NCBI GenBank assembly: GCA_965233625.1
Contig: OZ247499.1
Coordinates: forward strand, 4,092,001 to 4,156,000
Reading direction: 5' to 3'
DNA: 64,000 bases
Source: G965233625 sp965233625
GTDB lineage: Bacteria; Planctomycetota; Planctomycetia; Pirellulales; Pirellulaceae
In this document: positions 53,873-61,904 of the stretch, piece after piece
Layout: each line of letters starts with the position of its first letter
How positions within the stretch are numbered: the stretch's first letter is position 1
The notes under the pieces: model-generated
Told to the model about the DNA's origin: nothing
Seen by the model: only the letters and a program-made list of their open reading frames with translations
Database searches by the model: none
Translations under genes and position numbers: made by a program

Positions 53873-55225
53873 ATGGCCTGGGTACGTGAATTTGTGCAAC
53901 GCAAGCCGTTGTGGCTGACTCTGGCAGTGATCGCAACGCTGGCAACGGCAGCCGCCGCCCCATGGCTACTGGGAAAAAAGTGCCCGCGGAAGATCGTCAT
54001 TGCCAGCGGCCGGAAAGACGGCGCCTACTACCAGTTCGCACAGCAATACAAAACACTGCTGGCCAAAGATGGGATCGAAGTCGAAGTCCGCGAGACGGCC
54101 GGTTCTGTCGAGAATACGCAACTGCTCCGCAGTGGTGAAGCATCCATCGCCATGGTGCAGGGCGGCCTGGCCAAGCCGCGCGAAAAGGGTGGCTTGCAAT
54201 CGCTGGCCAGCCTGTATCTGGAGCCCGTCTGGGTTTTCTGTCGCAGCGACAAACCCGTTAACTATCTAGAAGCCTTACGCAACCGGCGGATCGCCATCGG
54301 CGGCGAAGGCAGCGGCGTGCGGGCCGTAGCGATCATGCTGCTGGCCGACGCTGAATTGACCAGCGCTGACGGCACTGCCCTAAACGACACCGTACTAACC
54401 GCCGACAGCGGCGCCGATGCAGCCAGCCTGCTGGAGCAGGGCGAGATTGACGCCGCGTTTTTTGTCGTCGCGCCGCAGTCAGAGATTGTGCAGCGATTAA
54501 TGAAGGCGCCCGGCATCCGCCTGATGAACTTCCGGCAGGCACCTGCTTTCCGGCGCAAGCACCGGTTTCTGGCGAGTGTCACCGCGCCGGAAGGTCTGAG
54601 CAACTTCCGTGGCAACAATCCACCGCGCGACATCAAGCTGCTGGCGCCCGCCGCCACATTGGTTGCCCGCGATGATCTGCACCACGCACTGATTCCGCTG
54701 ATCCTGGGCGCCGCCCGCGATGTACACTATGCAGGCGGAATGCTGGAAGAACCGGGCGCCTTTCCATCGGCTGACCATGTGGACTATCCGCTGAATTACG
54801 ACGCCCGACGCTTCTTGAAAACAGGGCCATCGTTTTTCTACCGCTACCTGCCGTTCTGGTTCGCAGCCTGGTTAGACCGGGTGAAGCTGCTGCTGCTGCC
54901 GATGTTCACACTGCTGTTTCCGCTGCTGAAATTCGCACCGCCTATGTACCGCTGGCGGATACGTTCCAAAATCTACCGCTGGTACACCGTGCTGCGGGCC
55001 GTGGATATGAAGCTCCGCGACGGCGAACATGCAGACTCGTACGCGGAAGATATTGAGAACCTGGAACAGCTCGAACGCGAACTGGCGGAGATCGATGTGC
55101 CGCTTTCGTACATGCAGGAGTTCTACAACCTGCGTCTGCACGCCGCCTTTGTTCTGGACAACCTCCGCCAGCGCGTCCGCGATAACTCCGGCGTCCGCCG
55201 CGCACCGTTACGCATGAGCGCATGA
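53873..55225 (+). CDS. TAXI-family solute-binding protein with membrane anchors
   Basis: A 450-residue protein: an N-terminal membrane segment (about 12-30), then a TAXI domain (about 36-320) with KIVIASGRKDGAYYQFAQQY, VRETAGSVENTQLLRSGEAS and IAMVQGG, and LASLYLEPVWVFCR. A C-terminal helix-rich region (about 330-450) follows, with a membrane segment (VKLLLLPMFTLLFPLLKFAP) and an acidic coiled coil (YAEDIENLEQLERELAEIDV). TAXI proteins bind small organic acids for TRAP transporters; no TRAP permease is encoded here. GGGGGA precedes the ATG at 53873. It may act as a membrane-bound sensor instead. Family call firm, role uncertain. Confidence 0.88.
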   Translation: MAWVREFVQRKPLWLTLAVIATLATAAAAPWLLGKKCPRKIVIASGRKDGAYYQFAQQYKTLLAKDGIEVEVRETAGSVENTQLLRSGEASIAMVQGGLAKPREKGGLQSLASLYLEPVWVFCRSDKPVNYLEALRNRRIAIGGEGSGVRAVAIMLLADAELTSADGTALNDTVLTADSGADAASLLEQGEIDAAFFVVAPQSEIVQRLMKAPGIRLMNFRQAPAFRRKHRFLASVTAPEGLSNFRGNNPPRDIKLLAPAATLVARDDLHHALIPLILGAARDVHYAGGMLEEPGAFPSADHVDYPLNYDARRFLKTGPSFFYRYLPFWFAAWLDRVKLLLLPMFTLLFPLLKFAPPMYRWRIRSKIYRWYTVLRAVDMKLRDGEHADSYAEDIENLEQLERELAEIDVPLSYMQEFYNLRLHAAFVLDNLRQRVRDNSGVRRAPLRMSA

Positions 55226-55246
55226 CGCTGCAGCCGTAGTCGAAAT

Positions 55247-57160
55247 CTACTTCTGCAGCCCTGGCAGCGCCGCCTTTAACGCTGCGACACCGGCGGGCGT
55301 GACGGCGGAGTTTCCGGTATCCACCACCTTCAACGTTTTGATGCCGTGCAGGTGACGTAGCCCCTGGTCCGTAATCCGCGTGCCGGTCAGGTAGAGTTCC
55401 TCTAGTGCGGGCAGCTTCGCAAGATGTTGCAGCGAAGCATCGTCGATCTTCGTCCCCGAAAGATCCAGCGATTCAAGCCGCGGCAAACTAGCAAGCGCCG
55501 GCAATGCCGCGCCGGTGATCTGCGTTCCATCCAGGTCCAGACGCGTCAGCCCGGTGCATGGCGCAAGCAGCGTCATATCGCTGACTGCCGTGCGGCCAAG
55601 ATTCAACCATTCCAGATGGCCGTACTCTTTCAGCCCGGCCAGCCCCGCATCGGTAACCTGCGTGTTGGGTAGCAGCAGCAAGGTATCATCCGTGGACGGC
55701 GCCGCCCGTTGCAACAGGTCTTTGTCCGTGACGTTTAAGAAGGATTTATATTGCTCGTCAATCTCCGTGAACTTGACGCCCAGTAGTTGCGGCAACGCGG
55801 TGGCGGTGTCGCGGCCCTGATAGATCAGCCGCAGGAAATCGATGGTCCGCTTCCGGTAGGAGCCGCCGTCTGCATCGAACAGAAAGTGCGAAAGACCGGC
55901 CGCCTGCGTGTACATCTTGCGGATGCGCGGATCGGTGTTGAACTTATCGCGACCGATGGCGGCCAGTTCTTCCAGCGGGAGATAGAACACGCCATACAAC
56001 GCGTTGAACCGCGCCATCTGCATCCGCCCCGCATCAAACCCGCCGGTCGTGGCGTATCTGCCGTGGAACTGCACTGATTCCATATACAGCGCGACCGCTT
56101 CCAGCATCCAGAAGTTCTGCACGGCGCCGCAGTCTTTGACCGCGATGCCATTCTCCTGAAACAGTTGATGCGTCGCCTCGTGCGCCCACGTCGCCCGTGT
56201 CCCTTCACCGGCGGCATAGAAAAGAGAGTAACCGCTGTCGTAGGCGTAATAGCCCTTCGAGACGCCGATGTTGGGGTTTTCTTTAATCAGCGTTTGAATG
56301 TAATCCTCACGGCTTTTGAACAGCACAACTTTGTGCTTCTTGTCAGAGCCAGGCAGCGGCGCCTTGCGTTCGATGGCGGTCTTTAAGGCATCGGCAGTGC
56401 TCCAGTGCAGAAAGAACATCTGCCGCCAGATGTCGTTAACCTGCTCCAGATAACGGGCCGCCTCGATCGCTTCGCCGGGCGAATGGTTGGTGTAAATCTG
56501 AAAGTGCGGTGACTCCACCTTCCAGTATTTCCCGGCCTGCCAGTTGCACAGGCGGAACGGTGTCCTACCGCGTGATTGCCGGATGCGGCTGCCGGTTGTA
56601 CTAGCCCCGGCCAGCACACGACGGGCCACAGGGTGCGCGGGGTCCTGCCGGGCGACTTCGTGCAACAGTTGATAAGCCCCGGCCGCATCGCCAGTTGCCA
56701 GATATTGTTCCACCAGCGGAAACAGCGCGGCTGCATGTTTCCTGCAAGCGCTGGTGAACGCCTGGTGCCAGAACCTGACATTCGCTTTGGCCGCAGCAAC
56801 GGGCGGCTTCAACTCACCGGCGCCTGGCAGAACGAACGTCTGCCGTCCTTCCAGTCGCGGAGGCTGCCACGACCGGGTGACGGCGGCTTCATCCTTCATA
56901 CCGAACTCGTCACACTTCGCCGCCATCTGCTCCAGTCGAGTGGCGAACTTCTCTTCTAAAGTGCGTCGCGTCTCCGTGGGTGACTGCCCAAAGACCGGCG
57001 TAGCAAACAACGCGATGGTGATGAGAAAGACTATCGTGCCCCCTCGCCCCTCCGGGAAGAGGGCTGAGGTGACGGGGAGCAGCTCACATGCAAGACACCG
57101 TAGCAGCGCTTTCGCCATGCTACATAGTGCGTTTGCGACGAAGCAGCAAACCAGCCGCAT
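55247..57160 (-). CDS. DUF1570-like metalloprotease-type protein with C-terminal LRRs
   Basis: A protein of about 637 residues. The start is uncertain: ATG 57160 has GGGAGAG about 10 bases upstream; ATG 57118 and 57217 are alternatives. A long hydrophobic leader includes repeat-derived residues (from 57039-57079) before FLITIALFATPVFG. A helical middle follows, then a DUF1570 region with the zinc-type HEATHQLFQENG (HExxH) near residue 350. C-terminal leucine-rich repeats (about 500-637; GLAGLKEYGHLEWLNLGRTA, LDLDGTQITGAALPALASLP) resemble those of the three genes at 58.5-61.9 kb. Likely exported; protease activity is suggested by the motif only. Confidence 0.82.
   Translation of the reverse strand: MRLVCCFVANALCSMAKALLRCLACELLPVTSALFPEGRGGTIVFLITIALFATPVFGQSPTETRRTLEEKFATRLEQMAAKCDEFGMKDEAAVTRSWQPPRLEGRQTFVLPGAGELKPPVAAAKANVRFWHQAFTSACRKHAAALFPLVEQYLATGDAAGAYQLLHEVARQDPAHPVARRVLAGASTTGSRIRQSRGRTPFRLCNWQAGKYWKVESPHFQIYTNHSPGEAIEAARYLEQVNDIWRQMFFLHWSTADALKTAIERKAPLPGSDKKHKVVLFKSREDYIQTLIKENPNIGVSKGYYAYDSGYSLFYAAGEGTRATWAHEATHQLFQENGIAVKDCGAVQNFWMLEAVALYMESVQFHGRYATTGGFDAGRMQMARFNALYGVFYLPLEELAAIGRDKFNTDPRIRKMYTQAAGLSHFLFDADGGSYRKRTIDFLRLIYQGRDTATALPQLLGVKFTEIDEQYKSFLNVTDKDLLQRAAPSTDDTLLLLPNTQVTDAGLAGLKEYGHLEWLNLGRTAVSDMTLLAPCTGLTRLDLDGTQITGAALPALASLPRLESLDLSGTKIDDASLQHLAKLPALEELYLTGTRITDQGLRHLHGIKTLKVVDTGNSAVTPAGVAALKAALPGLQK
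57039..57079 (+). repeat. Interspersed GC-rich repeat, family 1, orientation B, inside a gene
   Basis: CCCCCTCGCCCCTCCGGGAA followed by GAGGGCTGAGGTGACGGGGAG in part. Unlike the others it lies within the N-terminal coding region of the DUF1570-like gene, encoding roughly LLPVTSALFPEGRGG between two hydrophobic stretches. Confidence 0.75.
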
Positions 57161-57358
57161 GCTGTACACACTCTCCCTCAAGGGACGCGTCGACTGAATT
57201 TGTTTAACTTTCGTCATGCGTGCGAATTCCAGCTTCTTTCATTGCCGCCTGTTATTAGTTTAGCCCGCAGGCGACTTGTTCGCAGGAAAGGTGCGGTGAT
57301 AACGGCTATATTGACCGGGATACTCTTTGCTTATCCCACACATTCCAGGAGTTCCGCC

Positions 57359-58444
57359 ATGACCAGGTATTCTGTCTCTCGCCGCCGTTTCCTCGCTTCT
57401 GCTGCTGCGGGGGCGGCAGCCACGGTAGCGGCGCCGGCGGTGATTACGGCGCAAAAGTCGGATTCTAAGCTGGTGCTCGGCAGCGGCGACCACCGGTTTG
57501 AAGTGGAGCACAACTGGCCGCAACTGCCATCGAAGTACACCTGGCAGACCACGCACAATGTGGCGGTGGATGAAGAGGGCATGCTGTATGTCATTCACGA
57601 AGGCCGCGCCAATCTGAAAGACCATCCGTCGATCTTCGTCTTCGACAAAGACGGCAAGTTCGTCCGCGCCTTTGGCAGCGAGTTTCAGGGCGGCGGCCAC
57701 GGCATCGAAGTCCGCAAAGAAGGTAATGAAACCTTCCTGTATGTCTGCGCCTATCAACAGGTCAAAGAGTTCGCCAAGCTGACGCTCCAAGGCGAAACCG
57801 TCTGGAAACAGCGCGCACCAATGAAGGCCGGCGTGTTCGCCAAAGAAGAGGCCACCGACCCCAAGAAAATCTGGGGCCGCAACCGCTTCATGCCCACCAA
57901 CTTCGCCTTCCCGCCCGGCGGCGGATTCCTGCTGGCCGATGGTTACGGCAGCTTCTACATCCACCGCTACGACAAAGATGCTAAGTATGTGGGCAGCTTT
58001 GGCGGGCCGGGTGATGGCAAAGGGAAATTCAAAACGCCACACGGCATCTGGATAGACGATCGCCCCGGCCGCGAACCGATGATCGTCGTCTGCGACCGCG
58101 CCCACAACACGCTGCAGTATCTGACCCTGGATGGCGAGTATGTGGAAACGATCGAAGGCTTCGGTCTGCCGGCCAACTGCGACACCTGGAAAGATCTGCT
58201 GCTGGTGCCCGAACTGGTCGCCCGCGTGACGCTGCTGGATGACAAAAACAAAGTGGCGGCCCAGTTAGGCTCGGACGTTAAACGCATCTCGACCGCAGCC
58301 GGTAAGAAAGTACGCGGGAATGAAAGCCAGTGGATCGACGGCAAATTCGTCCATCCGCACGACGCCTGCTTCGATCCTGACGGTAACATCTTCGTCGCCG
58401 AATGGGTCGCCAGCGGCCGCGTCTCGCGGTTGAAGCGGCTGTAA
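57359..58444 (+). CDS. Tat-exported NHL-repeat (6-bladed propeller) protein
   Basis: A 361-residue protein. ATG 57359 gives a twin-arginine signal (SVSRRRFLASAAAGAAATVA, cleavage near ITA-QKS); the longer frame to 57200 is rejected. NHL-type blades follow: THNVAVDEEGMLYVIHEGRA, GHGIEVRKEGNETFLYVCAY, KGKFKTPHGIWIDDRPGREP, then HPHDACFDPDGNIFVAEWVA at the end. Such Tat-exported propellers are common in planctomycetes near DUF1501-type genes and may be peptidyl-glycine-lyase-like or structural; no active site can be assigned. It is divergent from the DUF1570-like gene across about 200 bases. Confidence 0.9.
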   Translation: MTRYSVSRRRFLASAAAGAAATVAAPAVITAQKSDSKLVLGSGDHRFEVEHNWPQLPSKYTWQTTHNVAVDEEGMLYVIHEGRANLKDHPSIFVFDKDGKFVRAFGSEFQGGGHGIEVRKEGNETFLYVCAYQQVKEFAKLTLQGETVWKQRAPMKAGVFAKEEATDPKKIWGRNRFMPTNFAFPPGGGFLLADGYGSFYIHRYDKDAKYVGSFGGPGDGKGKFKTPHGIWIDDRPGREPMIVVCDRAHNTLQYLTLDGEYVETIEGFGLPANCDTWKDLLLVPELVARVTLLDDKNKVAAQLGSDVKRISTAAGKKVRGNESQWIDGKFVHPHDACFDPDGNIFVAEWVASGRVSRLKRL

Positions 58445-58481
58445 TGTCGCCATAGGTACCGCGGTTAGAAAGGCGGCCAGC

Positions 58482-59618
58482 ATGGAGGGCAAACGCACAC
58501 CGAAACGCGGCGGCTGGAAGTACGTTCTGCTTCCGGCCCTCGCGCTGTTTTCGATTTCTGTGGCGGTGTTCAGTCTGTGGCTGGGCCGGTTGCGAAGCCA
58601 CGATCAGTTTGTCGCGAAGTTGCAGTCGCTGGATGAACAGATGTCGCTGGCCCATCAGCAAAGTGGCAGCCCGCCGCCGGGCAACCGCTGGGTGCGGTGG
58701 ATGGCGGGCGACAACGCGTTTGCTTCGGTAACTTCGGTGCGTCTGCGTGGTGAAGATGGCCGCAGACAGCTTCCACGGCTCTGCCAGCAACCGGGGCTCG
58801 AAACCCTGCAACTCAAGGGCGCAAGTTTCGACGACGCCGACATGCAGCATGTTGCGTCCGCCGCCAATCTCAATCTTCTGCGGCTGGAAGAGACAGGCGT
58901 AACGCAGACCGGCCTGGCGCAGCTCCGCCGCTGTGCCGCTTTGCAATACCTGACGCTGCAGGGCGCCTGGGTGAACGACCGCGTGCTATCGGGCCTGCGA
59001 GACATGAAGCAGCTACGCGGCCTGACCATCGAGTCGGCCAGTATCACCGCTGCCGGGCTCAAGCACTTAAGCCAGTTGACGCAGCTGGAATACCTAGTGG
59101 TGAACGAGTGTAAGAACGCGACCGGTGCGGGTTTATCTCATCTGAAAGATCTCACGTCACTTAAGCAGCTCTTCCTTCGCAAAACGCCGTTATCTGACGC
59201 GGATCTGAATTCGCTTCGCGGGATGAAGCAGTTGAATAATCTGGAACTCTCAAGCGAATTGTGGAATAGCCAGTCAGCAGGCACGCTCGCAACTTTGCCA
59301 GGCTTGATGCGTCTTGATCTGCGGGATGTCGATGTGACCGATGAAGACCTGCCCGCTATCGCCAGGATAACCACGCTGACCTGGTTGCGTCTGGGAGGAA
59401 GCAACGTGACCGATAAGGGGATGAAAGTGATCGCACAGCAGATGCAGCTGACGTACCTATCCGTGGGTCCAGGTGTCACGTCCGCAGGCGTGGCAGCCAT
59501 TCATCAACGCCACCCGGACTGCTGGATTGAACTGGTCGACGCACAAGGCTTCTTCCGCACCGGCGGCGCCGCAGCGGATGCAGCCGCCTTCCAGGCGCTA
59601 GACGAGGTAACGCCATGA
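58482..59618 (+). CDS. Leucine-rich-repeat membrane protein (tandem paralogue 1)
   Basis: A 378-residue protein with a short basic start, one transmembrane helix (about 14-35, VLLPALALFSISVAVFSLWL) and about eight bacterial-type LRRs outside, e.g. NLNLLRLEETGVTQTGLAQL, LQYLTLQGAWVNDRVLSGLR and LTWLRLGGSNVTDKGMKVIA. No kinase or enzyme domain is fused. It is the first of three tandem homologues; its stop overlaps the next start (ATGA at 59615-59618). Presumably a surface binding protein; ligand unknown. Confidence 0.88.
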   Translation: MEGKRTPKRGGWKYVLLPALALFSISVAVFSLWLGRLRSHDQFVAKLQSLDEQMSLAHQQSGSPPPGNRWVRWMAGDNAFASVTSVRLRGEDGRRQLPRLCQQPGLETLQLKGASFDDADMQHVASAANLNLLRLEETGVTQTGLAQLRRCAALQYLTLQGAWVNDRVLSGLRDMKQLRGLTIESASITAAGLKHLSQLTQLEYLVVNECKNATGAGLSHLKDLTSLKQLFLRKTPLSDADLNSLRGMKQLNNLELSSELWNSQSAGTLATLPGLMRLDLRDVDVTDEDLPAIARITTLTWLRLGGSNVTDKGMKVIAQQMQLTYLSVGPGVTSAGVAAIHQRHPDCWIELVDAQGFFRTGGAAADAAAFQALDEVTP

Positions 59619-60706
59619 ATCGTAAAACAAAAAACAAGAAGCCCAAAATTGGCTGCTGGATCGTCGCGGCTGGCTTCCTCGCGTTATTCAGCCTGACCGC
59701 ACTGGGCGCCGGCATCTGGCTGAGTCAGTTGCGGCGTCATCATCTGATAGCCACGAGACTGAATTCGGGAGACTACTTTTTCTTTACGACCCCCAGGTCA
59801 ACCGCCGGAAAATACATCTGCGATCTGGTGGGCGAAAAAGCCTTTGACACTATCGAATCCGCCAATCTCAAAGGTTCGCAGGGCAGGGCGGATCTGCGTT
59901 ACCTGGCACGCAAACCAGGCTTCAAATTCCTCGGGCTGCAGGGCAAGGACTTTGACGACAAGGATATGGCGTGTGTCGGGCGGATGCGTGATCTGGTGGA
60001 TCTTAGTCTGGCCAGTGTCAATGTTTCGTCACAGGGTATTGCCGAACTTAAACACTGCGGCAACCTCCGTTCGGTGTCCATGCTCGGCAAATGGTTTGAC
60101 GATAAATCGCTCGATAGCTTAAGCCAGGCAACGCAGATTCAGTCACTGTACGTGGAAGATGCCTCGATTACCCGTCTGGGAAAGCTGCGAACGCTTAACC
60201 AGCTCAAGACGCTGACGCTCTCAGACTGCCAGGGGCTAAGCGGAAACGGATTGATGAAGCTGACCACGCTGGAATCACTGACGCTGACAGACACTCCTGT
60301 CAACGCGGAAGAACTCGCTTCGCTTACGCAACTGCGGGAGATCACCATCGAAGGCACAAGCTGGTCCAAAGGTATGCCAGAAGCGTTGGCAGGCATGGAC
60401 AACGTGCAAACGCTGGCAATTGCCGGCTGCCCCCTTACGGATGAAGACCTGAGTCAGATTGCCAGGATGAAGAACTTGCAGACGCTTGCCATAGAAATAT
60501 CGAAAATCACGAAAGCCGGCTTAGAAAGATTACTTGAGCACCCGCAACTGCAGACCGTTGCGGTGACCCTCGACGTGGAATTCTTCAAAAGACCTCTCAC
60601 ACCCGTCGATGTAACTTCGGAAGACCTTGCAGCATTAAACGCAAGGTCGACACACATTGAGTTTCAGGAGGTTGTAAACAACGGATTTAGAGCCAGATTC
60701 AGATAG
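59615..60706 (+). CDS. Leucine-rich-repeat membrane protein (tandem paralogue 2)
   Basis: A 363-residue protein, starting MNRKTKNKKPKIGCWIVAAG with one transmembrane helix (about 12-33) and a long LRR domain: LVDLSLASVNVSSQGIAELK, TQIQSLYVEDASITRLGKLR, LESLTLTDTPVNAEELASLT and LQTLAIEISKITKAGLERLL. It shares the GCW(I/V)V...FLALFSLT start and most repeats with paralogue 3, so these two are the closest relatives. Translation is coupled to paralogue 1 by a 4-base overlap. Function unknown. Confidence 0.88.
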   Translation: MNRKTKNKKPKIGCWIVAAGFLALFSLTALGAGIWLSQLRRHHLIATRLNSGDYFFFTTPRSTAGKYICDLVGEKAFDTIESANLKGSQGRADLRYLARKPGFKFLGLQGKDFDDKDMACVGRMRDLVDLSLASVNVSSQGIAELKHCGNLRSVSMLGKWFDDKSLDSLSQATQIQSLYVEDASITRLGKLRTLNQLKTLTLSDCQGLSGNGLMKLTTLESLTLTDTPVNAEELASLTQLREITIEGTSWSKGMPEALAGMDNVQTLAIAGCPLTDEDLSQIARMKNLQTLAIEISKITKAGLERLLEHPQLQTVAVTLDVEFFKRPLTPVDVTSEDLAALNARSTHIEFQEVVNNGFRARFR

Positions 60707-60729
60707 CAATCTGCTGCAGGAATAGAATG

Positions 60730-60749
60730 TTAGGCGTCTGCCTGCCGGC
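60730..60749 (+). repeat. Degenerate interspersed repeat family 2 copy
   Basis: TTAGGCGTCTGCCTGCCGGC, resembling the right arm (GCCTGCC) of family 2, between LRR paralogues 2 and 3. Weak match only. Confidence 0.35.
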
Positions 60750-60790
60750 GTTGGAGGTGGATTGCGTGGCAGCGTCAGGACTCAGACATC

Positions 60791-61885
60791 ATGAGCGACA
60801 AGAAGACAAAAAAGTCGAAAGCCGGCTGCTGGGTTGTGGGCGGGTGCTTCCTGGCGCTATTTAGCCTGACTGTGCCGGCGTTCGTTTTCTGGATGGTCCG
60901 GCTGCGTCATCATCATGAGGTGGCAGAGCGGGTGAAGGCTCCACCGATGTTCTACACACCCTCTGCTTCGTCGGGTTACCGGTTCATCGACGATACCGCG
61001 GGTGGCAGAGCGTTCGACACCATTGAAACGGCTTTTCTAAAGGGCGCTCAAAGCAAGTCCGATCTACGCTACTTATCGCGGAAATCTGGGCTTAAGATTC
61101 TCTCCCTCGAATATAAAGAATGTGATGATAAGGATATGGTATTCGCTGGCCGTTCACGCGATCTGACCGAAATCGGCCTGAGCGATGTTAGCGTTACTTC
61201 CACGGGCCTTGCGGAGCTTAAACATTGCAGTCAGCTCCGCTTTGTACTGCTCGCTGGCAAATGGCTGGACGACGAAGCCCTGCAAGGCCTGGCACAGGTC
61301 ACGCAGATTGAGTCCTTGATACTGGAAAACACCGCCATCACCGGCGAGGGGCTGAAACGGCTGCATACGCTCTCGCAACTGGATACGTTGATTCTATTTG
61401 ACTGTCAGGGGCTGAAAGCGGGTGGACTCCAGCAGTTATCTGCGCTGCCTGCACTAGAATCGCTGACGCTGGAAAACAGCCCGGTAGATGAAGCAGAATT
61501 TGCTTCGCTATCGCGGCTACGGAATATTTCCATCCAAGGAACAAGCTGGTCGCAAGGTCTACCGGAGGGGTTGGCAGGCATGAACAACGTGCGATCGCTG
61601 ACGCTGGAAAACTGCCCCGTCACCGACGAAGACCTGGGGCAGATCGCCAAAATGAAAAACCTGCAGATGCTGACCATCGACGACACAAAGGTCACCCAAG
61701 CGGGACTTGAGCAGTTGCTGGATCACCCGGAACTGGAGACGGTTACCGTGCGAAGTTATCCAGAATCAACATGGATTCAGCTTGGCTCAGATGATTCGCT
61801 AAGCCACTACGAGGTTGAGCAGCTTGACCAGAGTTCGACGCGTATAAAATTTCAGGTAGATCTACAGCCCATTCCCGTTCAGTAG
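60791..61885 (+). CDS. Leucine-rich-repeat membrane protein (tandem paralogue 3)
   Basis: A 364-residue protein closely similar to paralogue 2: KKSKAGCWVVGGCFLALFSL start, transmembrane helix about 14-35, RHHHEVAERVK juxtamembrane segment, then LRRs such as LTEIGLSDVSVTSTGLAELK, LKRLHTLSQLDTLILFDCQG and LQMLTIDDTKVTQAGLEQLL. It is separated from paralogue 2 by 84 bases holding a degenerate family-2 repeat (about 60730-60749). It is convergent with the AtuA-family gene, 19 bases away. Confidence 0.88.
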   Translation: MSDKKTKKSKAGCWVVGGCFLALFSLTVPAFVFWMVRLRHHHEVAERVKAPPMFYTPSASSGYRFIDDTAGGRAFDTIETAFLKGAQSKSDLRYLSRKSGLKILSLEYKECDDKDMVFAGRSRDLTEIGLSDVSVTSTGLAELKHCSQLRFVLLAGKWLDDEALQGLAQVTQIESLILENTAITGEGLKRLHTLSQLDTLILFDCQGLKAGGLQQLSALPALESLTLENSPVDEAEFASLSRLRNISIQGTSWSQGLPEGLAGMNNVRSLTLENCPVTDEDLGQIAKMKNLQMLTIDDTKVTQAGLEQLLDHPELETVTVRSYPESTWIQLGSDDSLSHYEVEQLDQSSTRIKFQVDLQPIPVQ

Positions 61886-61904
61886 ACGCCTTAACCCACG
61901 CGGA

